The notes beneath the pieces are model-generated. The model worked only from the letters and a program-made list of their open reading frames with translations, was not told the origin of the DNA and ran no database searches. Both the position numbers and the translations under genes were made by a program. Positions 12,601 through 27,600 of a DNA stretch of 64,000 nucleotides are shown here, in pieces; within the stretch, counting starts at the first letter, position 1, and every line of letters starts with the position of its first letter. Source of the DNA: Cardinalis cardinalis (taxonomy: Eukaryota > Chordata > Aves > Passeriformes > Cardinalidae); NCBI GenBank assembly GCA_014549065.1, contig JACDOX010000109.1, forward strand, positions 895,692 to 959,691, given 5' to 3'.

Positions 12601-15600
12601 CATCCTCTTGATTTGCTTGTTGAACTTAACAGGAATGCAGTTATAGCTACAGAACTGGGGCAAGGCACCCTCCTGAACACAAGAGCACCATCCACCTTCA
12701 GCCTCAGACACTCTCAGCATTAACTCTGCATCATATTATGGTCATTTTCCAGCTCAAAATCCCACCTCTAAAATGGAAAGTACAAATCTGCTTTTCACTA
12801 GATTCATGCAGCTATTTAATGAGAATTTCAGCCTCAGACATCTGCTCAAGGTTGGACCTTGTCACTGAATAAAACCAAGTCANAGACACAAGTAAGGCTT
12901 CCAAAGCAAATTATATTCTGCTTTTTGCCAGGAAAATTGTATCTTCATGTCCTGAATTTTGATATGGCAGCATAGTTATTACTAACTCTGCCATTCTCAC
13001 TTTGGAGGAAATTTATTATCACAATCACAACTTTAACACAAGAGGTGAAAGAAAAACCACTTTTTTTCTTCTCATCATGTATTAAATAGAGTTTAAGTGT
13101 TTCATGATTAGAGATAAAGTGACAGTTTTCTTGATAATAAGCAGAGCAAAGGAGAATCCAAGAGGGTTCTTCCTCCTCTCTGACAAAACCTGTGATTTAG
13201 TTATGGATTAACCTCTGATCTCCATACAGGATGTACAAATAAAAACTTCCACCTTTGTGCCTCCAGATCCAATTCACAGAAGGATTCTCAACTCTAAGCA
13301 TGTGAGATTCTCAACTCANGCAAGTGAGATTTACACTTGCAGTGTCCAAGTGATAAGAAAAACAAAGACCATGCTGAAAACCTACTCTAAGGGAACAAAT
13401 GTTTCAAACCATGTGACACTGCCCTTTGCAACCCTTCTGGTATTTTTAAATAAATCCGAGCAGTTTGGGCAGAATAACAAAGAACAATTAGCACTATTTC
13501 AGCTTTCCATGGCTGTTTGGAGTGACTGATCAATAAAAGCAGCTGCAGCAATGACCAGAAGTTGGCAGGGGTTTATTTTACCAGTCTTCCATTCCTGGCT
13601 GCAGATACAGGTGAGCATGCACTGGCCTCAGCCTCTGGATCACGTGGATACACAAGCGCTGGAACATCTGCAAGCAGAGAAGGGAGTGAGCTGCACACCC
13701 TCAGTCCTTCACAAAAAGGGCAANGTGCCACTCCTAAGCAAAGAATATTCTGTCCCCAAGTCCCCCTGCCAGCTCCTCACAGGTTCAAAGCTTGAAAGAC
13801 AAAGCTGAGATTGAATTTTAACAGAAGAGCCAAACCTGGTTTTTAAGAACAGATCTCATGGAGGAACCCTAAACCCAGCCATTAATATTGGTGTGCACTA
13901 AACATGACTCTAACTTGTTTCCTTCTATCTCTACTGTCTGAAACATTTTGATATTTTTGGCAAGATGTTTTTTTAAATTTTGCTGCTGGCTCATAGAATT
14001 CATGTGAAAATTTGAAGGAAATTCCTTCCAGCAATTTTTATTTTGTAAAGCATTCATGAGGAGAAGACCTTGCCTACCTTGCACAGTTTTCCCATGAAAT
14101 ATATTNTTTTATTGAAGCATTGCATCCAAAAAATATGTATAGCTCTGCATGGAAATATCACCTTAATAGCCAGAAATCCAACTGAAGAATTCAGGTGACA
14201 TAAAGTAACTAACTGTTAAAGTTTACACCTGAACAACTTGCAAAGAAGTACACTTGTAATTGACACTAGTAATAGTTGGATTTGTGAATGTCCAAATGCT
14301 ACTAATACAGGGTTTGGTTTTCCAAAAAGTATTTCCAGAAAAGGGTATTAACAGAAGCTTTGTGACATAATACTGTAAAATTCCCTCTACCCACAAAAAT
14401 TTACTACAGAAGTTTCAAACTGGAGCTTTGAGGAGTACTGAATGTACACAATTTGATTTTTTTTTTGTTTTCTGACNGTGGAGCTTGATGAACTATTGTT
14501 GAATTAATTCAGAAAANCCNCATTTTTTTAATGTAAAGTGCTCANATTTGTAGAGCTCAAGAGGAAGTCACAGAAACCTTAACTTGCATCNACTGTGATT
14601 CAGTGATGCTGCCTGTACAGCTGTGCTGGGGTTGTTTCAAACAGCAACACTCCCATGGCCAAACACCTCAGACAATTCAGGTATTCACTGAACTGGCAGA
14701 ATCACAGCCANCAGACCTGGCTGCTTCTGCTCATGGCTCAAGCAGTCACCTGACTTGGAAAGGAACTTTTTTCTTACCTGCCTCACAATCTGATTGGGAC
14801 ACTTTATTAGAATCTGCATTGGCCACCAATCATCATCAGCCATACGATCCAAAAACCACTGCAGAAGATACATACTGTGTTAGTTTTGTTCCACACTTGC
14901 TCTAGTCCAATCTTCTTTTNTGCATGATAATAAAGTCTGAAGAGAAATCGATGTTACTATTATTAAGGAATAGGCAAGTTTTAATCCAAGGGAAATCTAA
15001 AATGTCTTCTGTGCATGAAGGAATAAAGAAATAAAGATCAATAGCAGTAAACAGCAATATAAATTTATATCTGGTATCTTCTTATCCCTGTGCTCTGCAT
15101 GCCATTAGAAAATGACCTGGAAGAACACACTTAGCCTGCAAAGTGATGTCAACAGCATAAAAACTATGCTTACAAAAAAGCATAACCTGAAGAATCTTGT
15201 AGAAGAGTGACAGGATTAAACAGAGCTTCCCAAGTTAGATCTCTTTTGCATTTTAACATGTGGAAAAGCCTCATGGCCCCCAGAGACCCAAAAAGCATAA
15301 AACTAACAGAGAATTACTCATTCCAAGCCAGACTCAGCAAATAACATAGCTCACTCCCAGAATTTTGTTTGAGTCACAAGGAAAGACAGTTTCAAAATGA
15401 AGAATCAATGCTCTTACTTTAAGCTGTACTTGAGTATTCTTTACTACATTAAATGTAACACTAAACATCTCAGGACTACACCCCACTGAGACAACTGTAC
15501 ACCCCAATACTGAATGTCACATAATTTATCAACATTGAATCAATTTATTAAAGCATCATGCATTTAACTCCTTTCTACTGAATAAAGTCTAAGGCAGGAC

Positions 15601-18600
15601 ATAGTCTATGTTAGGCTCCTTGTACATTTAAATTATCACAGAAACACTCAAAACTTTTCCTCAGTATCTCAAAATTGCTTTCAACAAGACCACAGCTAAT
15701 TCTTTGCCTTTCCATGTCTCTTGTGTAAATTAATTTAAGCAGGTCTTCACTACACAAGTCACAATGTAAAAATTAATCAAATAAAGAGTTTGTGACACTG
15801 GCTCTCTCTTACTCCAGTGACAAAATGATTTTGGCCTGTGGTCTCAACAGAGGTTTCTGCAAATAAAAGTCAAGTCATTCCCCAGGATCTGCAGTTATCA
15901 GAGAGGATGAATTTCATCTCACAGAGCACAAATATACCAAATACAGCAGTTCATAGTCCAAAATATTCCAGGGATACGAACCTCCAGGAAAGTTAAACAA
16001 TATATAGAAAGTTGGTTTGTACTTTGCTGAGTTCCTAAGTCACTTACTTCACAAGCTGCCTGACTGTTATTAAACTGTTTTGTTAACAGTTCAATCCACT
16101 GAAGCATTGTAGGCTGTAAAAAGAAATACAGGAAAAACTGTAACTTCAAATAATGAATTTCAGCATCATCTTTACACATTTCTAAATGGTTCAGTAAAGC
16201 ATCACANCTTAAGAATTATAAACAATAAACATTTTATGAATTAATAATACATTGCACCTACAGATAATACCAGTCCATACATTTTTANATACACATTATA
16301 TTCCACTGTGCAGTGCTGACTATAAATGTGGTAAATGACACTCTAAACATTAACTTTGCATCATATATAGTAATTTTACAGCTCAAAATCCCACTTTCAA
16401 AATGGAAAGTACAGATCTGCTTTTCACTAGATTCATGCAGCTACTTAATGAGAATTTACAAGTAAATGGAATACCTTTTCCTTTGAATGAATAAATGTCT
16501 CTAGTACAAAGGAAGTGCTTAACTGGAAAAAAAAATGGAACCATTAATTTAGAATGCATGAATTAAAATGTCAACAAGGAAACAGTTAAGAGAAGATGAG
16601 ATTCTTTGGAAATCCTTACCTTTGCTGTCATCAGAGAAACTGCTTTGGGATCTGGTAGTGTACTTGGGATGCTACTACACAACTGCCACATAAACCTAGA
16701 GTCAGTAATTTTATTTGTTAATTAAAATAAACAATGATAATCTGCAAGAAGAAAAGAAGCATTAATATTACATTTTAAAAGAAAAACTTACCCAAAATAT
16801 GTATGTTCAAAAATGTTCTTGTCTTGAAGGAACTGCATGTTATCATGCCATATCCACTGAAGAAAAAATGCTACCATCAGATACAAGAAAGCAGTTTACT
16901 TCACTACTTAAGCATGATTTTNAAAATATTTAAATGATTCCAAGGCTAAAAGCCACAAATTTTTTCTGTATGAAAAACTCTTTCTGAAAGCACTTTCTTT
17001 AGTTTAAAGAATTGGCTGAAAGTTGTTATATTCATACTACAGTGAGTATTGGTTGTGCCTGCCATGGGAATGCAGAACAGAGCTTCAAACCCTCTCCTCT
17101 TTCTGTGGCCTCACTTTTACAACTTAATTATTCAGAGTTTTGGGCTAAAATTTTGAGAACAACAAGTTTAAAAANATTCACAACTGAAGTCTAACCCAAA
17201 GCTTGATGAGCTCTGAGAACTTCTGATAAATTCCTGAAGAGTAAGATTTGAATCTCCATTATTAAACCAGAACAGGATTTCTGCAAGTCCCCTGNTCCTC
17301 TCTCTAAAGTGATGTTTTTGATCACATCAATTCATAGATTTTCACTGCAATACAGTTTAAGTATTAGCTCTGATAAAAATCTATTAATATTTTTAAGACC
17401 AAGAAATATAAAAGTATGATCTGATTTGCTGGCCTAGGAGTGAAAATACATTTTCAATTAAGAACCTAAAATGTGGCAGATGCTGAAGCAACACTTCTGG
17501 CCAGAGGGAGCAGGGACATTAAATTTCCCAGGTGGCAAAAAGGGATTTATCCCACATACAGGACAGAATGAGAAAACATCTNAAATTCACATAAAATGTA
17601 AATCCTAATTCCCCTCCCATCCCATGACCATCTCCTAAGGCAGACAGCAAAATGAAAGGACTGCCACCTTAGTGCTTGAAATTATTTTTGCTTTCCTATG
17701 TTTATTCAGATTTCTGATGTGTTTAGGGCCTCCTAGAGTGTTTTAAAATTGGTGTTAAAACAAATCAACTGGTACCTCCAGCAATTCTGATGAAACATCA
17801 AATTTGTAGTCTTTGCCATTTTCCTCCTCTGGCTCCATCCGTTTATAAAACAGCATGTAAGCACTGTGTGTCTTGGAGAAAAAAACATCTGTATAATTTT
17901 TGCTTTGAGAGAGAAATCATGAAATCAGAAATGTAATCATACAGCAAGGGTTTGGAAGAGAAATACCTTTTCAAAGGAGAAGTCCATAAACTTATCAGTA
18001 ACAGAATCATAAGTTTTTGTCTGTCAAGAAGAAAGCAAAAGCATTAATTACAAGTTTTTAATGCTTTAGTTTCTAACAGTATGTGATAGTTCACTTGCAC
18101 ATGTATTTCAGATATTTATGAGGGTTGCTGACAATTTAGTTCTTGCTCAAAGCAATCTTGTTTCTTTTTTTCTTCTCTGGCCTTTTCTGAATTTTCAAAG
18201 CTACTATGCAATACTCTGCCTCCATCCCAAGCAATTTCCTGGCTCATCCATCTCTCTGACATCTCTTCTTTAGAGGCATCTAAAGGTATTTTATCTATGT
18301 GCCAAACAAAGGAATTTTTTTGTTTTATTTCAGCATATTGTCTTTCCCAGACAAGAGAAGCTGTCTTATGCNCAGGACTGCTTTAGTAAGACACTGTGTT
18401 ATCCATAATGTGCTTTATATCCTGTGCACAGCTATAAATAATGATGAATTCAGGCACAGCCTGAGAACATTTGAGTGTTGTTTGTATTAATAATGTGTAA
18501 GAATATTCCAAGTGATGTCACAGGCAGTTATAATACAAGGTATAATACAAGTTATAACACATAGACAAAGATCAGAATGCCCTTTTTTTCCCCCAGAATA

Positions 18601-21600
18601 CATCTAAGCTTGAAGTAATGATCCCTTCATCAATGGTCTGAGCTAAGCAGCCACCCCAAGCAAGGATTCCTAAATCAGCTTCAGACTCACTTTCTTATAC
18701 CTGAATAAATGGTATGATAAAAACCAGATCTAGTACAGAAGTACCTCTTGTTTGGAGAGACACTTCACTAATTAACTTTGCTTCATTAGTAATACCTGCA
18801 CTGTACTTCTGACAGCTTCCTTTTAAAGGCTCAAAGAACTGGGTTGTAAAAGGTTGTAACAGGCACTGGGAGTGTTGAACATGACAAAAATTCAGGTGAC
18901 AACTTACAGTCATTTCTCCACCAAAGCACTCAGAAGCAAGCTGGGCAGAGTCAAAGGGTTTAACTTCAGCATCATTGAAAAGGTACCTGCAAGGCAGGAA
19001 GAGGCTTTGAAACAACTGCTGCTCATCTCCAGGGNCAAATAAAGCCTCATGAGCACTTCCAGTGACTCCTCAGATTGNAACATTCCTATTCATTTCTAAT
19101 GTCTTGTTTAGATCCCAGCAAATGAAAATCTGGTCCCAAAGTGACTTCCTTCCAATAACACCAAACAAGGAGGCACCTCTGGGATCCCCACTGGAGCAGG
19201 GATGAGGTCAGGAGCTGCTTCTGCTCCAGAAATGCTCTGGAGAACAGGAAGAGAGGAAACCTTGTCTCCCATGCCAGGGCTCCAGTGAGAAATGGAGATA
19301 CCACATCCAAAACCAGCAGGCAGAGTGTTCCCTGCTCTCTTCTGTCTCTCTCCTCCTTCCCATGCCCATGTCCCTCCNCCTCCCCAAATTCTCCAGCCAG
19401 AAATGTAGCTGGATCCTCATCCAAGGTACCAAGCAGATTTCAGGAAGGACAACCTAGGAAATCTTTTGTGCTGCAATAATTCAAATCTAGTCCCATCAGG
19501 AAGCAATTCCTGGCTGTGCTGAGGCCAGCACAGCATTCCCTGCCACCCCTCTGTGTTTGAGGGACCACAAAACTCTCCTGGCTACTGAACTGTATAACAA
19601 TAAATCAATATCCTTAAAACTATCACATTCCAACATCTTGTGCTTTCCAGAGGAACCTACAGGATGTACCCCCTGTATAACTGCACCTAACAAAGCCAAC
19701 AAGCTTTAGTTATTAAAAATATGGAAACAGAAATGGCACAGCTCACCACTTGTTGTTTTTGTAAGCATGAGGATTGACAATGTCCCTGATAAAACTGTAG
19801 TAATGGCCCCCATCTGCTGTTCCTGTGTGAACTGTCACACCAATCAGGTCATACTCATAACTCTCAGTTTCCTTCAGATATCCACCATCTTCCTTAAAAC
19901 CTGAAAGAATTCAACACCATATTTAATCAGTTATTTCCTAACACCCAAACTTCAACATGAGCAACAAACTGTATGCAACTATTTGCAATTCCTCTCATGC
20001 CTTATGAAAAAATGTAAGATTAATTCAAATTTNAAAATATTTGAAACCAAAAATATTTGGTTTTTTCTTATGTGAAATACAGTGTGTGACTTTGNGAATA
20101 TAGGTTGATTAAAGTTATGTTGGATTTTACTTGCTTCTGTTCTGTATACAAGAAGTGAATACACAAATAAATATAGAGTGTATAACACAGACAGAGAGNC
20201 AAAGCTTGCTGAATCCATTTGAAGAGCAAACCTTCTTTCCTGTCGTTTTTTCCCATGAGGAAATCTTCAGTGTAGGGTGTCATATCCAAACGTAAAGGGA
20301 ACGAAAAATGGGTGTTGACTTTCTCCTTCATCATGGTCACCATATTAAATGTGTATCTCATGGTGTTGAAGCTTAAGATACGAGGTAGTTTCTTAAAACA
20401 TGCCCTGGAGGATCACAAACAAACATGATTTACAAAAGCTGAGCAGGGTGAAGTGGATTTTCACAAAGATTTTAAACATTTCTTTCAACATTTCTTGTAA
20501 CATTGGAGATCTGTTGCTAAGACATAAATATAAAATTCAGTGCCCCAGAGCAGGGCAGAATGCCTGGCAGCACAAAGGTCAAATTTAGCCCATTAAACAA
20601 TTCTGTTTAGGCTGTCATTGTACCTTGGAAGAAACAGCAAATTTACTCATATGGCAGGAACCAGCTTTCTAAAATAGTATCATAAAATAAGCCATGAATG
20701 AATTCAACAATCCAAATCCCCTCACTGCAGGGAGTTACCATCTTTCAAAAGACAGAGGCAGAACATCTCCTGCATAAAATCTCATAAAATTTGCAATAAT
20801 GATTTTCAAGTAAGTTACTCTCTCACCCATGTCATTTAAAACAGCCAAGTTTTCCAACTCTAACAAAGGAATTTCTTAGCTGCAATATTAAGACAACATA
20901 AAATTTTAATTTACCTTCTCTTTATAAGCAGACTTTGCAAAACATGGAAACATTTTTAAAGCTACTAATTTTAATTAAGAAATTCAGGGTGACATGAAAC
21001 ATAAGCAATTATCCTGCAAAATGAGTAACTCTGAAAGCATTTAGTATTTTAACCCAGGACTAATGTTTCCAAAGGTACTAATTTCTGGGTTTTTTAATTA
21101 AAAAAGGTCATGAACATTTTCCTGCATCTTTTGCTAAGATACTTTGGGTTCTCTGCTTTGGAAATTTGATTTCCTTCTAATTTCTGGTTTGCCCAGGGAT
21201 CCTTACAGGCCTACATGATATAAAGTGAATGAAAGAGCAGAGTCCTGTTCCATCTGAAGGATTACTGTTATTCCAAATGGAATTCCAGGGATTTACTAAG
21301 AAGAACCATCAGGAATATTTCTTTCTCCCTGGCCACACCTTTTCTCAGCCCGCACTTTCTTCCCACAGTGAGAACACGTGTACATGTTGTCACCTTCCAA
21401 GGTGTCTTTAATAGTTACTTCATCAAGAGATTCCTACATGGAAAAATAAAAAAGGAGGTTATCTTGGATATTTATATCTTGTGCCTGCTTTTCAAACCCC
21501 TCCCTTTCAATCTTACTTTGAGTTTAATTAACATTTCCATAAGTTATGAAAATAAAGCCCCANATTTTTCACAGAAGAGCACACACCTGAACTAAGAGAA

Positions 21601-24600
21601 GAGCTTGACAAGAAAAACAGTTTCTAACCCATATACAGNATTAAGGAACCAACTTTAAAATGGTACTCAATGCTCCAAGCTGTCTCCAAGAATTCAAATC
21701 CGTTAAAATCAAATTTCAACTGTGNGAATAATTGTTGTTTAAAAAGCTTGAAAACACAGCATTATGCTGGTGTAAGCTTTAAATTAATTTCATTAACAGT
21801 AGTACTTGTAAATGCTAAATCTTTTGACATTTACAGTTCTCATATATAATGATCACAGCATGCTTAAAACAAGCAAATAGTGATTACTGACTGTAAAACA
21901 ACAGCANTAACTATTGTTGGCTCCAGCTGATGGAACACAGCAGTGAAAAGCTGAAACTAAATTACCTCATAGTATCAACCTCAAAACACCCCAAAACTGG
22001 AGTGCAGACAAAAAGCATTGACATCTTCAGCACGTGGCAGTGAGATCTGAGCTTGANCTCAGCCTGGCATTACTCACATAAATATTCTTCATGTCTGCCA
22101 CCTGGCACCTCACTGTGTAGAACTCCTCAGCTGTCTGACTCACATGCTCACAGTCCTGAACAAAGGCAAGAGAAAAGCCATGAGATCACTTTTTTGGANA
22201 AGAACTATCTTTAAAAGATCAGGCTAGACAAGGAGCACTTACCAAAGAAACGACGTTGTTTGTGATAACACCTCCAAACAAACTTTTCACTGTGTTTTTC
22301 TGTGAAAGAAAGAATAAATAAATTCTGTCAAGGAAATTTGAGCAAATCCCTAAGTTCTCAAGCTCCCTTTTGCTCCCTCTTAATAACTCACCAGTTCTGG
22401 AGACATTTCCTCTATTTTTGTTATTAGGTCAGTGAAGAACTCAGTCATGTCCTTCTGCTCTCCCGTGTTCAAGGGCTGCTTNTCCATGGTGTAGGTTTTA
22501 CAGAAAGGCCTTGGGTTGTAGGCCTTACATTCACTTTCCTTGGGATCAAAAATAGCAAACAACACCAAATCAACCCAAATCTTTTTCTTTTCACGTTACA
22601 CAGATGTACCACACACACATAAATGAATATCTGTTTTAGAAAAGACATCTTTTACATACAATAATTTCCTAAATGTTTCAATGTTTCTGCTGAAATGCAG
22701 TTTTTAACTAATTGATAACCATTATCATGATACCAGNGAGTAAAATATCATTAGTAAAAAAGTATTAAAATATTTAGGAAAACTTCAGTAAATGAATCAT
22801 TAAAATAAAATATCTTGGCTGAAGATGTGACAAGTGCACTTTCTGCCTATCTGTTCAGACACAAAATAAAATGTGAGAACATCAGCTTGTATTGCTGTAT
22901 TTCTGGACATTGCTGACTTAAACCTTGCCAAGTGCTCAATTCTCATTCAGACTCCTCTATGTTTTCATTTAGTTTTCAACAGGATGTGTTCAGCCAGAGC
23001 AAAGAATGTGCAGTACAAAGCAATTCTTTAGAATCCATCCCCACTGCACTGCCTTGCACACTGGGAATGCAGGACTCACTCACTCTGTTCTCTTTTAAGG
23101 ATGTACAGCAAGGCAGCACCTCCTGTAAATACTGCCTTTTATAGAAAAAATAAAATANNNNNNNNNNNNNNNNNNNNNNNNNNNNNNNNNNNNNNNNNNN
23201 NNNNNNNNNNNNNNNNNNNNNNNNNNNNNNNNNNNNNNNNNNNNNNNNNNNNNNNNNNNNNNNNNNNNNNNNNNNNNNNNNNNNNNNNNNNNNNNNNNNN
23301 NNNNNNNNNNNNNNNNNNNNNNNNNNNNNNNNNNNNNAGAAAAAATAAAATACTGCCTTTTACAGAAAAAAGGCTTTCTCCAAGATTTAAATGGTAACTC
23401 TTGCTATGACTTTCTGTTCCTATGTTATTTTCTGTTTAATGAACACCTAATTTAATAATTTCTATGAATCATGGGAGGCANAACAAGTCAAGATTCTTTA
23501 CCCCATCTGTTTCCAAAGTGGTTGTGAATTTCCTGCACAAAACCAGTGTCAAGACACTCAACTCTCCTCAGGTTTTTTTCATTATTTCAGAATTGTTTCA
23601 GTGTTTTAACAGCAGTGAACACCTGNCAACTGCTTTAATTTTGTTTGGTCCTGAAATTTCAAAATTTTGCTGCATTTCAATGGATCAATCTTTAAATAAT
23701 GGAGCAAGGAAAAACAAATAATAAAAGTAAATAATTTTATTTTATCACCACCTCCCCAACACCTCTGTAATTCATGGATTCACCTGAACCATGCACAAAT
23801 AACCTCTAAAATAGAACAATTTCTAAAACACCCTCTTTCACACCTACCATTAGGTATGTAAACATCTTCTGGAGTTCCAGCAGAGTGGTCTTGTGTTTCA
23901 TATCTTCTGAATACTATCAGAAATGAATAAAAGAAGACTTGATCTTTTTGCTTCTTACTTTCCAAAAACATACATTAATTAGAAGTAACATCCAAATAAA
24001 AACCCAATTATTTTATTACGGGTCATTAAGAAAAATGATAGACACAGTCTATTAATTTCTATTTAGAATTGTTATATTTATTCTACACTTTTTTTGGCAT
24101 GTCAGCATTAAACCTGAGAATAAAATAACTACTTTCTGAATATTTACTGCAGGTAGGAGCTTTTGGGAAAGTATTACAAAGTATTAGTGGTTTTGGAATA
24201 TTTTGGTTTTAATTCACAAATGTTGTGAGGGCTCTGTACAGCCCTCTCCATAATACATTTCCTGTGCAGACCAGTAATAAATATGTAATTTTAAATAAAA
24301 NGTTAATTAAACTCTCTTATTTAGCTTTTTATTTGCATTTATAAATGGCAAATCCAGAAGTTACANGACAAGTACCAGCAATGAACAGTAACAGAAAATG
24401 AAGAGGTCACTGCCAATTATGGTGTTTCACACATTCTAGGTGTCCTGCTGATCTCAGGGACCAAAATGATATTTTCTCTCTCACAATAAAGAGATAAAAG
24501 TGATAATATTGAACTTCTGGAAGTCAACCAAATATGATAACTTACAGGGCCTGCTGTACTTCTGGCAGCATGAGATAACATGCTCTGGGACTTCATAAAC

Positions 24601-27600
24601 ATTAACAGAAAAACATTTCTTAACAAAATGACAAATCAGCAATTAAGAAACAACAGATACTCCCATAAACCCAAACCTGAATGAAGGTACTTGAAAGCAA
24701 CAGAAATATGACTTTTACAACATTTATTTCACTGCCACCTTAAGAACCTACCACATCAAATATTTAAGAAAAAAATCACTGAAAAGACACCAGCAAAANC
24801 ATCCAACTACACAAAAAAGCAGACTAAACCCTGAAAAAAATATTCTTTATCTAGAGATAAGTCTTAGAAGTCAATCTGTATTTTTTCAGTATTTGCATAG
24901 ATTCTGAATGTGAATTTCTACCCAAGCCCCCCACTCACCTTTGCAGTGAAAATTGCCTGTCTGGCCTCTGGGATCATGTAGAGCTGCTGGATGGTGGAGG
25001 CCAAGTAACACGTGGCTCCAAGGTTGGTTANCCCCACAAACCTGCACTCAGCACGAACGTCATCGTGGGGCCAGTAATCCCACTTGTAAGGGGCATGGGA
25101 AGCTGTGGGAGGCAGCAATCACACAGCAGGAAAACAGTCAGCTCAGAGGGCAACTTGCAAAAATACAGTCAAAAGCTTGATGTTCACACTAATAAAATGT
25201 CACTGGTTATGCACTGTACATTGTGGTGTTGTGAGGGTCCCCAGGATGAGGTGAGAGATGAGAATCTGACTCCAAGTTCTGATTTACTNTTTTATGATAT
25301 TATATTATATTAAAAGAAATGCTATACTAAAACTATACTATAGAAAGAGAGAGGATACATCAGAAGGCTGGACAAGAATGATAATGAAAGCTCATGACTG
25401 ACTCCTCAGAGTCTGCACAGTNGATGGGGATTGGTCATTAATTAAAAGCAATTCTCGTGGAATCAATCAAAGATGCAGCTGTTGGTAAATGATCTCCAGA
25501 CCACACTCCCAATTATTGTTTTCATTCTTCTCTGAGGCTTCTCAGCTTCCCAGGAGAAGAAATCCTGGCAAAGATATTTTTCAGAAAATATCATGGTGAC
25601 AGTACATTTAGAGACATGAGCCAGACTGTGCCTGATCTTTATGAAAATGGATTAAGTATTCCTCAGGAAAATCTTTAAAATCTTTGGATAGAGCAGCAGC
25701 CTTCCTGCANCATCTCTTTGGACTGCAAGGGGCTCTCTGTGCTCTCCAAATGTCAAGTGAATCAGACTGAAAAAGCCTTTTTTCTTTTCCTCTAAGCTTT
25801 CTATTCTCTGAATTTCATACCAGATGTAGAGATGGATTTCTTACACAGGGAGGCANCAGACAAGTTTGGCAGGGCTGAGTGACTCTTTCATGAGCCTTGT
25901 TCTGACATGGCTGCCAAGAACTCAGAAGAATGGCAAAGTTCTTCTCATCTGCCAGTCAGGAAGATGGTAACCAGCTTAGACAATCCTCCTTGGTATCCAA
26001 GAAGTTGGACACAAAGCCCTGCAGTGCATCCAGCTTTGCTATTCATCCCCAAAGATGTCATTCTCTTAAAGTACAGTGCACCCCACAAATAATTCAGCAC
26101 CTCTGCTGAAGTACATGTTCAGGTAAAGAGAAAAAAGAATCCCCCAAAATAGTCTGGATTTATTTTACAATCCAGAAAAGCNATGTGGAGTTCAAGACTT
26201 AAACTTTGAATCCTCAATTATTTGGTCACAGATGAAAGACTCATTAGGGATTCTTCTCAATCCACACCATCAGACAGAAATTCAGGAAACATTTGGCATC
26301 CTCACATCTTCAGAGACCAGACGCTCAAGAGTTTCTGTTGCACAACAAATAATAGTTGTAATCTTCATTTTGGCACTGGCACCAAAACAACTATTAGCCC
26401 TGGAGCTCCAAGGAGGGAAGAAAAGAGGTTTAATTCTCCTGTTTCAGCAAACCTCAGTGCTGTGACCTCAGGTTACCTGGGCNGGTCAGCCAGTTGAAAC
26501 AAAGCTCCCCTGCACATTTCACCTCCTAAAGGAGGTCATGAGCCTGGCAGAATAATCCAAAATTCCCTCCCTTAACTGCAATCCCTAAATGACAGCATCC
26601 TCATTCTCCCTTTCTGATGTAGGGGCTCAGCACCTCTCCCTGCCTGGAGCTCATCAAGCTCTAATTGCAAAGCAATCACTGACTCCTCTGTACTTCACAG
26701 AGCAGCTGGGAGGATCTTCCACCTCCTTCCATCTGACAAAGAGCATTCAGCAATTTGACAAGGACTTTCTCAGGATGACCTTGTGTTCCCCAGCCTGGGA
26801 TTTTTTTAAGTGACTGACTTCATTTGTGTAATAAAATTCTTCCTTCTCCATATGGATCTTAACTAGAAAGGCAAATTTGAGGCTCCTGGATGTCTATCTT
26901 CTTTATTCCTCACTGTTGTTATAGAAACCAGCTTTTTCTCAGGAAGAGATGGGGAAACTTGAAACCAAACTTGCCATGCTCACTTTCTATTTTAAGCAAA
27001 CTAAAGCTGAATTTTTTCCTCTAAGAATGATCATGCATTTCTTTATATTCCACCTTCTCATGNTGCTCTTGCTCCACTGCTAACACCAGACAAGATCTTT
27101 AACTTGCTGGGAAGTGAAGCACCTCCTCTTTGAACTGAAGGGTTTCATCAGTCTTTAAAGAAACAAAACTCCAAAATACTGCAAGGAATTTTATCAACAA
27201 CTGAAGATACCTAAATCCACTCTTCAGTGAGATCAACCTGAATGAACTGGGAGCCTTCCCTGCCAAAAAACTACATTTAAAACCAAAGACAGGATGGAAA
27301 TTTCTATTATCTCCCTTAATGTNTCTCCTAAGAAGGATGGAGGGATAGGCCTAAGACTAAGATTTTTGAAGACCAGTAAGATTACAGGGAGAACAAAGTG
27401 GAAAAGCCCAGTTTCAATCATCTTTGGATCACAACAATGGAATAACAAGCCCTTAAACAAATGAGGTNTCACAAGTCCTGTGCTGGGTGCACATCACAGA
27501 GACAACAGCACTGTTATAATAAAATTAACATTCATGCAAGTGAGAAATGCTGGATATGGAGCAGGAGCACAGAGCAGATGGCTCTGGAGAACTCGGGAAG

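Larger units (their letters stand above)
11472..16047. other. Introns between w49 and w54
   Basis: Between the exons these hold copy 1 of the dispersed block and the 23-bp duplication. The 1.2-kb stretch 14859-16047 shows nothing else. Confidence 0.65.
16857..24938. other. Introns of the catalytic-core region
   Basis: Exons w36-w45 lie here among short and medium introns. Besides the gap at 23.2 kb I recognise no repeat family; 19020-19700 is GC-richer but unassigned. Confidence 0.65.

Noticed and set aside
16459..16474. A duplicated exon w48 at the 12.7-kb copy of the dispersed block
   Set aside because: The homology stops before the exon; no w48-like coding sequence follows copy 1.
23101..23397. 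98-codon open frame across the 180-base gap
   Set aside because: Same reason: the middle is N, and the flanks are an AT-rich tandem repeat.
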